This document shows, piece by piece, positions 1 through 6,995 of a DNA stretch of 64,000 nt. The stretch is from assembly GCF_001432305.1 (NCBI RefSeq), contig NZ_KQ483358.1, forward strand, positions 2,417,822 to 2,481,821, read 5' to 3'. Under the pieces are notes generated by a model. That model was not told the origin of the DNA. It was given only the letters and a program-made list of their open reading frames with translations, and ran no database searches. The translations under genes were made by a program, and so were the position numbers. Each line of letters begins with the position of its first letter. Within the stretch, counting starts at the first letter, position 1. This DNA comes from Curvibacter sp. PAE-UM (GTDB lineage: Bacteria > Pseudomonadota > Gammaproteobacteria > Burkholderiales > Burkholderiaceae_C).

Positions 1-405
1 CAACGCAACCTCGTGGCCTTCAGCGCCATCTGCGCACACCAGCTGGTCTACCCCACGCAGCAGGTGAGTTTCATCAGCTTTCGCAAGAGCAAGGCCAAGA
101 AGGGCGTGGCCGACAACCTCATCCACTGCTGCGCCGAACACAGCCAGTACGACCCGGCCCAGGGCGCGCGTGTGCTCAACGGCCCGGCCGAGCAGCCCCT
201 GTGCGCCGTGCTGCTGGAGCACGACGCCAAGGCCGACACACTGACGGCTTACGCCACGCTGGGCGGCGAACTGTTCGACGATTTCTTCCGCAAGTACGAG
301 TTCAAGCTGAGCCTGGATGTGGGCCCGAAGGCGAAGAACGCGGTGGCCGGCAAGGCGGCGGTGCGGGAGCTGGAGAAGTTTTGCCGGAATCCGATTCAGT
401 GTTAA
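1..405 (+). CDS. Rieske-type [2Fe-2S] protein, C-terminal part (5' end outside window)
   Basis: The reading frame is open from the first base, so the gene starts upstream of the window; at least 134 residues are visible. Near the start it has C-A-H, and about 30 residues later C-C-A-E-H-S-x-Y-D-P followed by G-A-R-V-L-x-G-P-A. This is the two-part Cys/His cluster-binding pattern of Rieske proteins, with the usual G-P-A loop after the second half. The function is electron transfer through a [2Fe-2S] cluster; the partner oxidoreductase would lie upstream and is not visible. A cytochrome bc1 or arsenite-oxidase-like small subunit are both possible. The stop is TAA at 403-405. Confidence 0.8.
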   Translation, partial: QRNLVAFSAICAHQLVYPTQQVSFISFRKSKAKKGVADNLIHCCAEHSQYDPAQGARVLNGPAEQPLCAVLLEHDAKADTLTAYATLGGELFDDFFRKYEFKLSLDVGPKAKNAVAGKAAVRELEKFCRNPIQC

Positions 406-481
406 GTGGCGCAGAACAAAGAGTCGTAGATTGCGAAAAACGAAGCGTGCTTAGCATCGGTGTCGAAGTGCATGGTTGGCA

Positions 482-1039
482 TCATTTCGAAAGACCTGCC
501 GATATTGCTGCGATAACAGCAATTCCAAAAACGGGGATAAGCATGTACGAGAGAGCCAATATCCGTTCGGCGCCCTTGGAGAGTCCATATGCGACTAGCA
601 AAAAGATTGGATAAAAAAACCAGCTGCTCATCTCTCTTTGGGCAGGGCGATCAATGGCAAATGCATAGAGCATTAGCGCATATGCACCAATGAAAAATGC
701 GACTTCGGCGACAAGCCGGACTCGCGGCAGATTGCGCAACAAGTGGCCACGAATCAGGCCTCCAAAGAACAACCCCATGACGATGGCATTGTCTACAAAG
801 TTGGGAGGCAGAGGACGGCCGACGAGACCTTGAATAAGTTCGACTAGCGGGTGACTGATCCACGTCTGGTAGAACGTCAGTGCGTCAAGAATGAAGCCTT
901 TCCATTTGAATACAGCTTCGGAAAGCGACGCTAGGGACGTCGTCGTAAGAAAGAGTGCTATGACGAGAAAGACCTTAATGCGCCACGGAGAACGATCCCA
1001 GTGCTGCACAGCCTCATCGATATCTGCTTTCAGTCCCAT
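482..1039 (-). CDS. small multi-pass membrane protein of unknown function
   Basis: The product is 185 residues. I start it at ATG 1037-1039 (MGLKADIDEA...), because the frame upstream of that point reads as the shadow of the next gene. A short charged N-terminus is followed by about four or five hydrophobic segments (around residues 22-42, 75-105, 110-130 and 140-183), which suggests an inner-membrane protein. I recognise no family motif. No strong Shine-Dalgarno is visible. The downstream neighbour on the same strand is outside this gene's 3' side only by the Rieske gene on the other strand, so it ends convergently with that gene. Function unknown. Confidence 0.6.
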   Translation of the reverse strand: MGLKADIDEAVQHWDRSPWRIKVFLVIALFLTTTSLASLSEAVFKWKGFILDALTFYQTWISHPLVELIQGLVGRPLPPNFVDNAIVMGLFFGGLIRGHLLRNLPRVRLVAEVAFFIGAYALMLYAFAIDRPAQREMSSWFFYPIFLLVAYGLSKGAERILALSYMLIPVFGIAVIAAISAGLSK

Positions 1040-1080
1040 ATTGGTCTGGAATGAATCAGTGCTGATCGGGTCGCTCTGGA

Positions 1081-1542
1081 TCAATACACCCAAGGCACAA
1101 ACCGCTTGGTCTGCTCCCGGTAGTGCACATACCCCGGGTGCTGCGCCAGCATCCAGCGTTCTTCCAGCGTGGACTTGAACCACAGTACCAGCGACAGTGT
1201 CCACCAGGCCAGCCAGGCTTCCTCGCTGGCGGCTGTCCATGCCAGGGCCCAGGTGCCGAGCAGGAAGGCGGTGTACATGGGGTGGCGTATCCAGCCGTAG
1301 GGGCCGCTGGTGACCAACGTGCCGCCCACGCGCGGGCGGGGGTGGATGTTGAAGTTGCCCAGCCGGTTGGCGCGCAGGGTCCAGCCGAAGAGCAGCAAGG
1401 CCCCCGCGGCCGCGGCCCAGGCGGCCAGCGGGATGGCCCCGTTCTCTGCGGCGGGCCAGGCCATCAGGGCCAGCACGGCCAGCAGGCCGAACTGCAGGAG
1501 CACCAGCCCCGAACCGAGCCATACACGTTGACGTTCGTTCAT
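1081..1542 (-). CDS. isoprenylcysteine carboxyl methyltransferase (ICMT/PEMT)-family membrane protein
   Basis: The product is 153 residues starting at ATG 1540-1542 (MNERQRVW). Three or four membrane spans are followed by the pattern G-T-L-V-T-x-G-P-Y-x-x-x-R-H-P-M-Y and a C-terminal E-E-R, H-x-x-Y and Y-R-E-x-x-x-R-F-x-P. The G-P-Y...R-H-P-x-Y block with the late E-E motif is typical of the ICMT/phospholipid methyltransferase superfamily of small integral-membrane SAM-dependent methyltransferases. Bacterial members mostly have no known substrate. The longer open frame upstream of 1542 is antisense to the COG4315-type gene and is not used. The gene lies 41 bp upstream of the 482-1039 membrane protein and may be co-transcribed with it. 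Confidence 0.7.
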   Translation of the reverse strand: MNERQRVWLGSGLVLLQFGLLAVLALMAWPAAENGAIPLAAWAAAAGALLLFGWTLRANRLGNFNIHPRPRVGGTLVTSGPYGWIRHPMYTAFLLGTWALAWTAASEEAWLAWWTLSLVLWFKSTLEERWMLAQHPGYVHYREQTKRFVPWVY

Positions 1543-1767
1543 GTTCAATCTCACGGTTGGGCCAGGCACGCCCGTGCCGTGGTCAGGTTCTTGACAGTCA
1601 GGCGAACAGTTTAAGCCTGCTGTGCGGCAGAGACGCTGGGGTTTTGCGGCCGGCCACCGGTGCAAATATTTTTTCAGGCCCCTGCATCCATACGCCAATT
1701 CGCTCCGTTCTAAAGGTGGGACGCAATGGTGCGGCCCATCCATCCAACCTTTCAGGACGAGGACATC
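1543..1767. promoter_or_regulatory. divergent intergenic region, COG4315 module 1 side
   Basis: These 225 bases separate the minus-strand methyltransferase-like gene from the plus-strand COG4315-type gene. They contain a T-rich patch near 1665-1676 and the decamer CCATACGCCA at 1688-1697. The same decamer lies upstream of the second COG4315-type gene, at 44675-44684, but there it is in the opposite orientation relative to transcription. No clear sigma-70 promoter is visible, which fits (but does not prove) use of an alternative sigma factor. No ORF here is credible. Confidence 0.3.
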
Positions 1768-2157
1768 ATGAAAAAAAGCTCTCTTTTTGCCGCCTTTGCG
1801 TTTTCCGTTTTGCTCGCCGGTGCGGCCCAGGCGCAGCCGGTCATGCGTGACGGTGTGCTGGCGGACGCGGCAGGCCGCACGGTCTACATCTTCGACAAGG
1901 ACAGCGTGGGCAAGAGCAACTGCAGCGGTGGTTGCCTGGTGAATTGGCCGGCCTTCGTCGCCAAGCCCGGTGCGGCTGCCAAGGGCGAGTTCGGCCTGAT
2001 CGACGCCAACGGCGCACGCCAATGGACGGTGAACGGCAAGCCGCTCTACTACTTCGCGGGGGACAGCAAGGCCGGTGACCGCAATGGCAACGGCATGGGC
2101 GGTGTGTGGCACGTGATTTCCGAGAAGCCGGTGGCCGTGCCCCAAGCGGCGTATTGA
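1768..2157 (+). CDS. secreted COG4315-type protein (Lipoprotein_15-like, Yx(F/W/Y)xxD repeats), module 1
   Basis: The product is 129 residues from ATG 1768, behind a GGACGAGGAC Shine-Dalgarno region. It starts with a signal peptide (KK, hydrophobic core, A-Q-A cleavage near residue 22), and no lipobox cysteine is seen. Mature features are D-G-V-L, the Y-I-F-D-K-D motif, C-S-G-G-C, N-W-P, and a second K-P-L-Y-Y-F-A-G-D block. These are the hallmarks of the COG4315/Lipoprotein_15 family of small periplasmic proteins of unknown biochemical role. The gene lies directly upstream of an ECF sigma factor and anti-sigma factor, and a clear paralogue sits beside a second such pair at 44209-44604. It may be the main target of the adjacent sigma factor (inference). 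Confidence 0.8.
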   Translation: MKKSSLFAAFAFSVLLAGAAQAQPVMRDGVLADAAGRTVYIFDKDSVGKSNCSGGCLVNWPAFVAKPGAAAKGEFGLIDANGARQWTVNGKPLYYFAGDSKAGDRNGNGMGGVWHVISEKPVAVPQAAY

Positions 2158-2174
2158 GAAGGCCGGGGGCGTGG

Positions 2175-2207
2175 CTGGAGCGCATACGGGTCGGGTATGC
2201 TCTCCAG
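2175..2207 (+). repeat. long hairpin between the COG4315-type gene and the ECF sigma gene
   Basis: The sequence is an inverted repeat with arms CTGGAG-c-GCATAC and GTATGC-t-CTCCAG around a 7-base loop. Twelve of 13 positions pair. It starts 17 bases after the stop of the COG4315-type gene and ends 28 bases before the sigma-factor start codon. No T-run follows, so it is not a typical intrinsic terminator. It could be an RNA stem that protects or separates the upstream message, or a protein-binding dyad for expression of the sigma gene. Confidence 0.7.
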
Positions 2208-2235
2208 CGCCACGTCACCCTGGAGAGTGCCCCTG

Positions 2236-2805
2236 ATGGACGACCGTGATGAAGTAGCTTCGCTGCTGGCACGTATCGCCCTGCGTGATGCCAGGGCGTT
2301 TGAAGCCCTCTACCGTCTGGTGGCCAGCCGGCTGATGGCGGTGGCCTTGCGCGTGACGCAAGAGCGCGCCATGGCCGAGGACGTGCTGCAAGAGGTGTTC
2401 GTCACGGTCTGGAACCAGTCCGCGGCGGCAGCACCCGGGCAACAGCTGACGCTGGCCTGGTTGTGCGTGGTCACGCGCCACCGGGCCATCGATCTGCTGC
2501 GCAAACGCAAACCCGAACAGCCCTTGCACTGGCAGGACGAGAACGGCGACGAGCAGATGCACGACCTGCAGGATGAAAGCGGCTCCCCCATGGAGCAGTT
2601 GCTGGCGCATGAAGACGGCGCGCAACTGGGGCATTGCATGGAGACCCTGGAGCCCGAACCCCGGCGGGCGCTGCTGCTGTCTTTCTACGATGGCCTGACC
2701 CAGGCCGAGATTGCCCTGCGCATGCAGCGGCCCCTGGGGACCGTCAAGGCCTGGACACGGCGCAGTCTGATGCGACTCAAGGGCTGCATGGAGGCACTGG
2801 CATGA
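2236..2805 (+). CDS. RNA polymerase ECF-family sigma factor, module 1
   Basis: The product is 189 residues. ATG 2236 has GGAGAG upstream and gives the usual ECF length; the in-frame ATG at 2197 lies inside the hairpin. Region 2 is visible (A-F-E-A-L-Y-R, A-E-D-V-L-Q-E-V-F-V-x-V-W, then R-H-R-A-I-D-L-L-R-K-R), and region 4.2 carries the helix-turn-helix (L-T-Q-A-E-I-A, P-L-G-T-V-K-x-x-x-R-R). It directs core polymerase to stress-type promoters. The stop overlaps the anti-sigma start (ATGA), so the two are translationally coupled, the normal arrangement for a sigma factor held by its anti-sigma partner. Confidence 0.92.
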   Translation: MDDRDEVASLLARIALRDARAFEALYRLVASRLMAVALRVTQERAMAEDVLQEVFVTVWNQSAAAAPGQQLTLAWLCVVTRHRAIDLLRKRKPEQPLHWQDENGDEQMHDLQDESGSPMEQLLAHEDGAQLGHCMETLEPEPRRALLLSFYDGLTQAEIALRMQRPLGTVKAWTRRSLMRLKGCMEALA

Positions 2806-3521
2806 ACTGGTACCGGAACCCGTCGGCCATCGAGCCACTGGCCGCGGCCTATGTGGCGGGCAGCTTGCGCGGCCGGGCGCGCCAGCGCTTCGAAGCCGTC
2901 ATGCGGCACCAGCCTGCGTTGGTGGCCGCGGTGAACGAATGGACGCAACGCCTGGCGCCGCTGCACCGTGCCTTGCCGGCCCAGGCGCCCAGCACAGAGC
3001 TGTGGCGCCGGATAACACGGGCGACAGATACCGCGCCCGCGGCTGGGGCCACTTCCTGGTGGCGTCGCCTGCTGGCCCCGGCGCCTGCGGGCGCCCTGGC
3101 CCTGGGGCTGTTGATGGGCACCCTGGTGCCGGTCCTGTGGCAAGCCCACGGCGATAGACAGCGTGACATGGCCTTGCCCGACAGCTATGTGGGCGTGCTG
3201 GCGACCGCGCAGGGGCAGCCGGGCCTGATCATTTCCAGCTTGCGGCGGGGCAAGGTGGTGGACATCAAGCAGGTCACGCCGGTGGCCGTGCCGCAGGGGC
3301 AGACGCTGTACCTGTGGCGCATCGACAAGGCGGGCGTGGTGGAGGCGGTTGGGCCGCTGCCCGACGGCAAGTTCACGCACCTGGCACTGAGGGAAACCGC
3401 CGAGCAGGTGTTTTTCCCGGCGGTGGAACTGGCTGTGTCGCTGGAGCCTGTGGGCACACAACCCGGCGCACCCACACAGCCCTTTGTGTACCGCGGGCTC
3501 TGCGGCAAGCTCTGGCGTTGA
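2802..3521 (+). CDS. membrane anti-sigma factor, RskA-like, module 1
   Basis: The product is 239 residues beginning in the 4-base overlap with the sigma gene. An N-terminal cytoplasmic domain (about residues 1-90; L-A-A-A-Y-V-A-G-S-L-R-G-x-A-R-x-R-F-E) matches the anti-sigma domain that often begins RskA proteins. A single membrane span follows near residues 98-118, then a periplasmic domain with G-Q-P-G-L, P-Q-G-Q-T-L-Y-L-W and the L-P-D-G-x-F region seen in RskA C-termini. It should hold the sigma factor of 2236-2805 inactive at the membrane until regulated proteolysis or a periplasmic signal releases it (family knowledge). Confidence 0.85.
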   Translation: MNWYRNPSAIEPLAAAYVAGSLRGRARQRFEAVMRHQPALVAAVNEWTQRLAPLHRALPAQAPSTELWRRITRATDTAPAAGATSWWRRLLAPAPAGALALGLLMGTLVPVLWQAHGDRQRDMALPDSYVGVLATAQGQPGLIISSLRRGKVVDIKQVTPVAVPQGQTLYLWRIDKAGVVEAVGPLPDGKFTHLALRETAEQVFFPAVELAVSLEPVGTQPGAPTQPFVYRGLCGKLWR

Positions 3522-3561
3522 GCGCCGCGGCCGCCCGGTTTTACAGGCGGGACTGAACGAT

Positions 3562-3966
3562 TCAATCCGTATGCCAGTTCGCGTACTGCAGGCCCGGTAC
3601 TCTGGAAAACTCGCGGACATTGCGTGTGATGAGGGTGGACTGATGACGCAGGGCCGTGGCGGCGATCAGCGTGTCGTGCGGGCCGATGGGGGTGCCTGCC
3701 GCTTCCAGATCAGCGCGGATGCGGGCTGCATGCTCGGCACATTCAGCATCAAATGGCAATTTCTGCATGGCTTGCAGAAATTGCGCCAAGGCCGTCAAAC
3801 GCGGCGCGGCTGCAGCTTGAGGCAGGCGTAGCAGGCCGTAGCGCAGTTCGTATTCCACAATGGCCGGCACACCGAGATCAGCCGGCCGCATGGCTTGCAG
3901 ACGCGGCACGATCTGCGGGTCGCCCCGGAAGTAGTAGCTGATGGTGTTGGTATCCAGGACCAGCAT
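3562..3966 (-). CDS. vapC: VapC-type PIN-domain toxin
   Basis: The product is 134 residues from ATG 3964-3966. The PIN-domain acidic residues are in place: D5 in L-V-L-D-T-N, E40 (or E38) in I-V-E-Y-E-L-R-Y-G, D98 in G-P-H-D-T-L-I-A-A, and the T-R-N-V-R-E-F motif at 114-120. Such proteins are Mg-dependent ribonucleases, and in many VapC toxins the target is a tRNA or the 23S sarcin-ricin loop. The gene starts 3 bases after the end of the ribbon-helix-helix antitoxin gene, a normal type II toxin-antitoxin layout. All catalytic positions appear intact, so the toxin is probably functional. Confidence 0.9.
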   Translation of the reverse strand: MLVLDTNTISYYFRGDPQIVPRLQAMRPADLGVPAIVEYELRYGLLRLPQAAAAPRLTALAQFLQAMQKLPFDAECAEHAARIRADLEAAGTPIGPHDTLIAATALRHQSTLITRNVREFSRVPGLQYANWHTD

Positions 3967-3969
3967 GGC

Positions 3970-4200
3970 TCAAAACCCGAGGCGCGGCGTATCGGGGGTC
4001 GTTGCGACGGGGTTTTCTTCGCGCAAGGGAAAGTCGGGAAAACGGCCAGCCAAGGCCAGGCAATCCGCCGTCCATTCATGGGACGCGTATTTACGGATGA
4101 TGTCCGCCACCCAGCGGCTTTTCGAGACGCCATGGGCTTGCGCCGCCTGTTCCACCAGGGCCTGGGTGGCATCGTCCAGATACAGAGTGATTTGGGACAT
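3970..4200 (-). CDS. vapB: ribbon-helix-helix antitoxin (VapB/CopG-like)
   Basis: The product is 76 residues from ATG 4198-4200, with AGGAG 9 bases upstream. The N-terminus (S-Q-I-T-L-Y-L-D-D-A-T, then V-E-Q-A-A-Q-A-H-G-V-S-K-S-R-W-V-A-D-I-I) is the strand-helix-helix DNA-binding fold of CopG/RHH antitoxins. The C-terminal tail (W-T-A-D-C-L-A-L-A-G-R-F-P-D-F-P) is the likely toxin-binding arm. It neutralises the PIN toxin encoded 3 bases downstream and, in this family, represses its own promoter together with the toxin. A matching promoter with a repeated AAGTATA motif lies just upstream. Confidence 0.88.
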   Translation of the reverse strand: MSQITLYLDDATQALVEQAAQAHGVSKSRWVADIIRKYASHEWTADCLALAGRFPDFPLREENPVATTPDTPRLGF

Positions 4201-4233
4201 GGCTTGAACTCCTGCAGTGCTTATCAGGTCAAC

Positions 4234-4274
4234 AAGTATACGTCCAAGTATATTTTCTTTCTGCCTGCAGTCAA
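4234..4274 (-). promoter_or_regulatory. vapBC promoter with repeated AAGTATA operator
   Basis: On the minus strand, TTGACT (4269-4274) and TATACT (4247-4252) are separated by 16 bases and form a near-consensus sigma-70 promoter. The -10 sequence recurs 12 bases downstream, giving two AAGTATA copies (plus strand 4234-4240 and 4246-4252) on the same face of the helix. Repeated short sites across the -10 are the kind of operator bound cooperatively by ribbon-helix-helix antitoxins, so autorepression is likely. Confidence 0.65.
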
Positions 4275-4314
4275 GCTTGGCTGACAACCCGGGCTGAACG
4301 CTGATGGGGAAGGG

Positions 4315-5472
4315 CTACAGCTGCGCCAGGCGCTCCAGCGCGGTGTTCAGCGTCTCGTCCTTCTTCGCAAAACAGAAGCGCACCACCTTCTGGTCGAAGC
4401 CGTTGCCGTAGAAGGCCGAGAGCGGAATGGCGGCCACGCCAATCTCGCTGGTGAGCCACTTGCAGAAATCCGCCTCGTTCAGATCGCTCACGGCCGAGAT
4501 GTCCACGCACTGGAAATAGGTTCCCTGGCCGGGCAGCATCTTGAAGCGCGTTTTCTTCAAACCTTCGCGGAACAGGTCGCGCTTGCGCTGGTAGAAGGCG
4601 GGCAGTTCCAGATAAGGTTTCGGGTCGGCCATGTAGGCGGCCAGGCCGTGCTGTACCGGGGTGTTGACGGTGAAGACGTTGAACTGGTGCACCTTGCGGA
4701 ACTCTGCGGAGAGCGGCGCGGGCGCGGCGACGTAACCCACCTTCCAGCCGGTGACGTGGTAGGTCTTGCCGAAGCTGCTGACGATGAAGCTGCGCGCGGC
4801 CAGCGCGGGGAAACGCGCCGCGCTTTCGTGTTGTTTGCCGTCGAACACCATGTGTTCGTAGACCTCGTCGGAAATCACCAGGATGTCGGTCGGGTCCAGC
4901 AGCTCCTGCAGCTGCAGCATTTCCTCTTTCGTCCAGACCATGCCGCTGGGGTTGTGCGGGCTGTTGATGAGGATGGCGCGGGTCTTGGGCGTGATGGCCG
5001 CAGCGATCTTGCCGAAATCGGGGCGGAAGGTGCCGGGCGTGAGCGGCACGCGCACCACCACGCCGCCGGCCAGTTCGATATTGGGCACGTAGCTGTCGTA
5101 GCAGGGCTCCAGCACGATGACCTCGTCACCCGGGTGCACGATGGCCAGGATGATGGTCAGGATGGCCTGGGTGGCGCCGGCGGTGATGGTGATCTCGGTG
5201 TTGGCGTCGTACGTGTGGCCGTAGATCGCCTGGTTCTTTTTCGCGACGGCCTCGCGCAGGGCGGGCACGCCGGTCATGGGCGGGTACTGGTTCAGGCCGC
5301 TTTTCATGGCCTGGGTGACCGCGTCCACCAGGCGCGGGTCGCCCTCGAAATCCGGGAAACCCTGGCCCAGGTTGACGGCGCCTTTTTCGGTGGCCAGCGC
5401 GGACATGACGGTGAAGATGGTGGTGCCCACGTTGGGCAGGCGGCTCTTGAGGGCGGGTGTTCTGATGGTCAT
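4315..5472 (-). CDS. class I PLP-dependent aminotransferase, methionine aminotransferase-like (YbdL family)
   Basis: The product is 385 residues starting at ATG 5470-5472 (MTIRTPALKS). Fold type I aminotransferase features are G-Q-G-F-P-D-F (residues 37-42), the Y-P-P-M-T-G turn, S-P-H-N-P-S-G (171-177), S-D-E-V-Y-E-H and the PLP lysine K236 in S-S-F-G-K-T-Y-H-V-T-G-W-K. The F-G-K-T-Y-H-V-T-G-W-K-x-G-Y signature is shared by YbdL-type methionine aminotransferases and kynurenine aminotransferases. It probably interconverts methionine and 4-methylthio-2-oxobutanoate with a broad range of partners (family knowledge). A CysB-like sulfur regulator lies just upstream on the same strand (14-base gap), so the pair may form a sulfur amino acid operon. 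Confidence 0.85.
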   Translation of the reverse strand: MTIRTPALKSRLPNVGTTIFTVMSALATEKGAVNLGQGFPDFEGDPRLVDAVTQAMKSGLNQYPPMTGVPALREAVAKKNQAIYGHTYDANTEITITAGATQAILTIILAIVHPGDEVIVLEPCYDSYVPNIELAGGVVVRVPLTPGTFRPDFGKIAAAITPKTRAILINSPHNPSGMVWTKEEMLQLQELLDPTDILVISDEVYEHMVFDGKQHESAARFPALAARSFIVSSFGKTYHVTGWKVGYVAAPAPLSAEFRKVHQFNVFTVNTPVQHGLAAYMADPKPYLELPAFYQRKRDLFREGLKKTRFKMLPGQGTYFQCVDISAVSDLNEADFCKWLTSEIGVAAIPLSAFYGNGFDQKVVRFCFAKKDETLNTALERLAQL

Positions 5473-5485
5473 GATGAAAGGATAC

Positions 5486-6439
5486 TCAAAGCTCGTAGTC
5501 GGTGTGTTCGCCGCGCATGACACGCGCCACCAGATCGCGCTGCAGGCGGTCGCTAAGCAGCTGGGCGAATTCGTAGACGAAGTTGCGCAGGTAGGCGCCT
5601 TTCTTGAAGGCCACGCGTGTGACGTTCTTGCCGAAGAGCGTGCCCAGCGGGCGCACCACCAGCTCGTCGCCCGTGCCCTGTGCCGGCAGGTTGCGCACGG
5701 CCATCTCGGCCACCAGGCCCAGGCCCATGCCCAGCTTGACGTAGGTAGTGATCACGTCCGAGTCGATGGCTTCGAGCACGATGCGCGGCTCCAGCTTGCG
5801 CTGGGCAAAGGCCTGGTCGATGCGGGTGCGGCCGGTGAAGGTGGGGTGGTAGGTGATGAGCGGTTCGCTGGCCAGGTCTTCCAGGCTGAGCCGCTCCTTG
5901 GCCGCCAGAGGGTGGTTGGCCGGCAGCACCAGCACGTGCTCCCATTCGTAGCAGGGCAGGGTGACCAGCTCGTCGTAATTGGCCAGCGACTCGGTAGCGA
6001 TGCCGATCTCGGCGATCTCGTCGATGAGCATGCGCGCCACCTGGTCCGGGTTGCCCTGGTGCAGCGAGAGGTTGACCTTGGGCCAGGCCGCGCGCAGTTT
6101 GGCCACGGGCTCGGGCAGCACGTAACGCGCCTGGGTGTGGGTGGTGGCGATGGAGAGAGTGCCGCTGTCCTGCGCGCTGTACTGTTCGCCGATGCGCTTG
6201 AGATTGCCCACCTCGCGCATGATGAGTTCGATGCTCTTGAGCACCTGCTGCCCCGGCTCGGTGATGCGCTTGAGGCGCTTGCCGTGGCGGGCAAAGATGT
6301 CGATGCCCAGCTCTTCTTCCAGTTCGATGATGGCCTTGGACACGCCCGGCTGCGAGGTGTGCAGGGCCTTGGCCGCCTCGGTCAGGTTCAGGTTGTGGCG
6401 CGCCGCTTCCTGGACAAAGCGGAACTGGTGCAGGTTCAT
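5486..6439 (-). CDS. CysB-family LysR-type transcriptional regulator
   Basis: The product is 317 residues from ATG 6437-6439. The first 40 codons of the longer open frame are dropped because M-N-L-H-Q-F-R-F-V-Q-E-A is the standard CysB/Cbl N-terminus. The winged helix-turn-helix covers residues 1-60 (L-N-L-T-E-A-A-K-A-L-H-T-S-Q-P-G-V-S-K-A). The effector domain has T-T-H-T-Q-A-R-Y near residue 100, the CysB-type sulfate/O-acetylserine pocket segment, and T-Y-H-P-T-F-T-G-R near 200. CysB proteins control sulfate assimilation and sulfur source use. It lies upstream of an aminotransferase gene and has a perfect palindrome over its own presumed start of transcription. Confidence 0.9.
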   Translation of the reverse strand: MNLHQFRFVQEAARHNLNLTEAAKALHTSQPGVSKAIIELEEELGIDIFARHGKRLKRITEPGQQVLKSIELIMREVGNLKRIGEQYSAQDSGTLSIATTHTQARYVLPEPVAKLRAAWPKVNLSLHQGNPDQVARMLIDEIAEIGIATESLANYDELVTLPCYEWEHVLVLPANHPLAAKERLSLEDLASEPLITYHPTFTGRTRIDQAFAQRKLEPRIVLEAIDSDVITTYVKLGMGLGLVAEMAVRNLPAQGTGDELVVRPLGTLFGKNVTRVAFKKGAYLRNFVYEFAQLLSDRLQRDLVARVMRGEHTDYEL

Positions 6440-6451
6440 GGTGGATTCCGG

Positions 6452-6468
6452 ATAAAACCGGGTTTTAT
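6452..6468. promoter_or_regulatory. palindrome ATAAAACC-G-GGTTTTAT in the cysB-like promoter
   Basis: The sequence is a perfect 8-bp inverted repeat with a 1-base centre, 13-29 bases upstream of the start codon of the CysB-like regulator. On the minus strand CATAAT (6467-6472) just upstream could be its -10 box, which places the dyad over the transcription start. That position suits negative autoregulation by the LysR-type protein. A hairpin in the 5' end of the mRNA is an alternative reading. Confidence 0.5.
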
Positions 6469-6557
6469 TATGCCTTGCGGGTCTAAGTGCTGGCAGCTGC
6501 TTGCCAGTTGCCAGCCTGCACAATTGGAGGCGCAAACCATCTGTCAGGGAGCCGATC

Positions 6558-6959
6558 ATGCTGAAAACCTACCGAGGCAGCTGCCACTGCGGGGCCATCC
6601 AGTTCGAGGCCGAGCTGGACCTCACGCAGAGCACCTACCGCTGCAACTGCTCGATCTGCCGGCGCACGCGTTTCTGGCCGGCCGTGGCCAGGGAGGGCGG
6701 TTTCCGCCTGCTGGCCGGCGAAGGCGAACTCACCCAGTACCTGTTCAACACCCGCAAGAACCAGCATTACTTCTGCCGGCACTGCGGCGTGCGTGCCTTC
6801 GGCATCGGCACCGAGACGCCCATCGGCAAGATGTACGGCGTGAACCTGGGCTGCATCGACGAGCTCGACGACGAGGCGCTCTCGCGCCTGTCCATCACCT
6901 ATGTGGACGGCCGCGCGGACCGGTGGGGCAGCGCACCGGCCTTCTGCAGCCATCTCTGA
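6558..6959 (+). CDS. GFA-family (glutathione-dependent formaldehyde-activating enzyme-like) zinc protein
   Basis: The product is 133 residues from ATG 6558, with AGGGAG 7 bases upstream. The cysteine pattern G-S-C-H-C-G-A-I-Q-F near residue 8, C-N-C-S-I-C around residue 31, and F-C-R-H-C-G-V-R-A-F near residue 75 is the full GFA/CENP-V domain zinc-binding set. Well-studied members add formaldehyde to glutathione, but most bacterial small GFA proteins have no assigned substrate. The gene is divergent from the CysB-like regulator and shares its control region. Confidence 0.85.
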   Translation: MLKTYRGSCHCGAIQFEAELDLTQSTYRCNCSICRRTRFWPAVAREGGFRLLAGEGELTQYLFNTRKNQHYFCRHCGVRAFGIGTETPIGKMYGVNLGCIDELDDEALSRLSITYVDGRADRWGSAPAFCSHL

Positions 6960-6995
6960 GCGGCTGCGCCGGGCCGGCGCAGGCCCGGGCGGGAT

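Noticed and set aside
482-1522. 346-codon minus-strand frame beginning at 1522
   Set aside because: The first 161 codons are a shadow of the methyltransferase-like gene; the Arg/Pro/Gly-rich text has no protein character. The real start is 1039.
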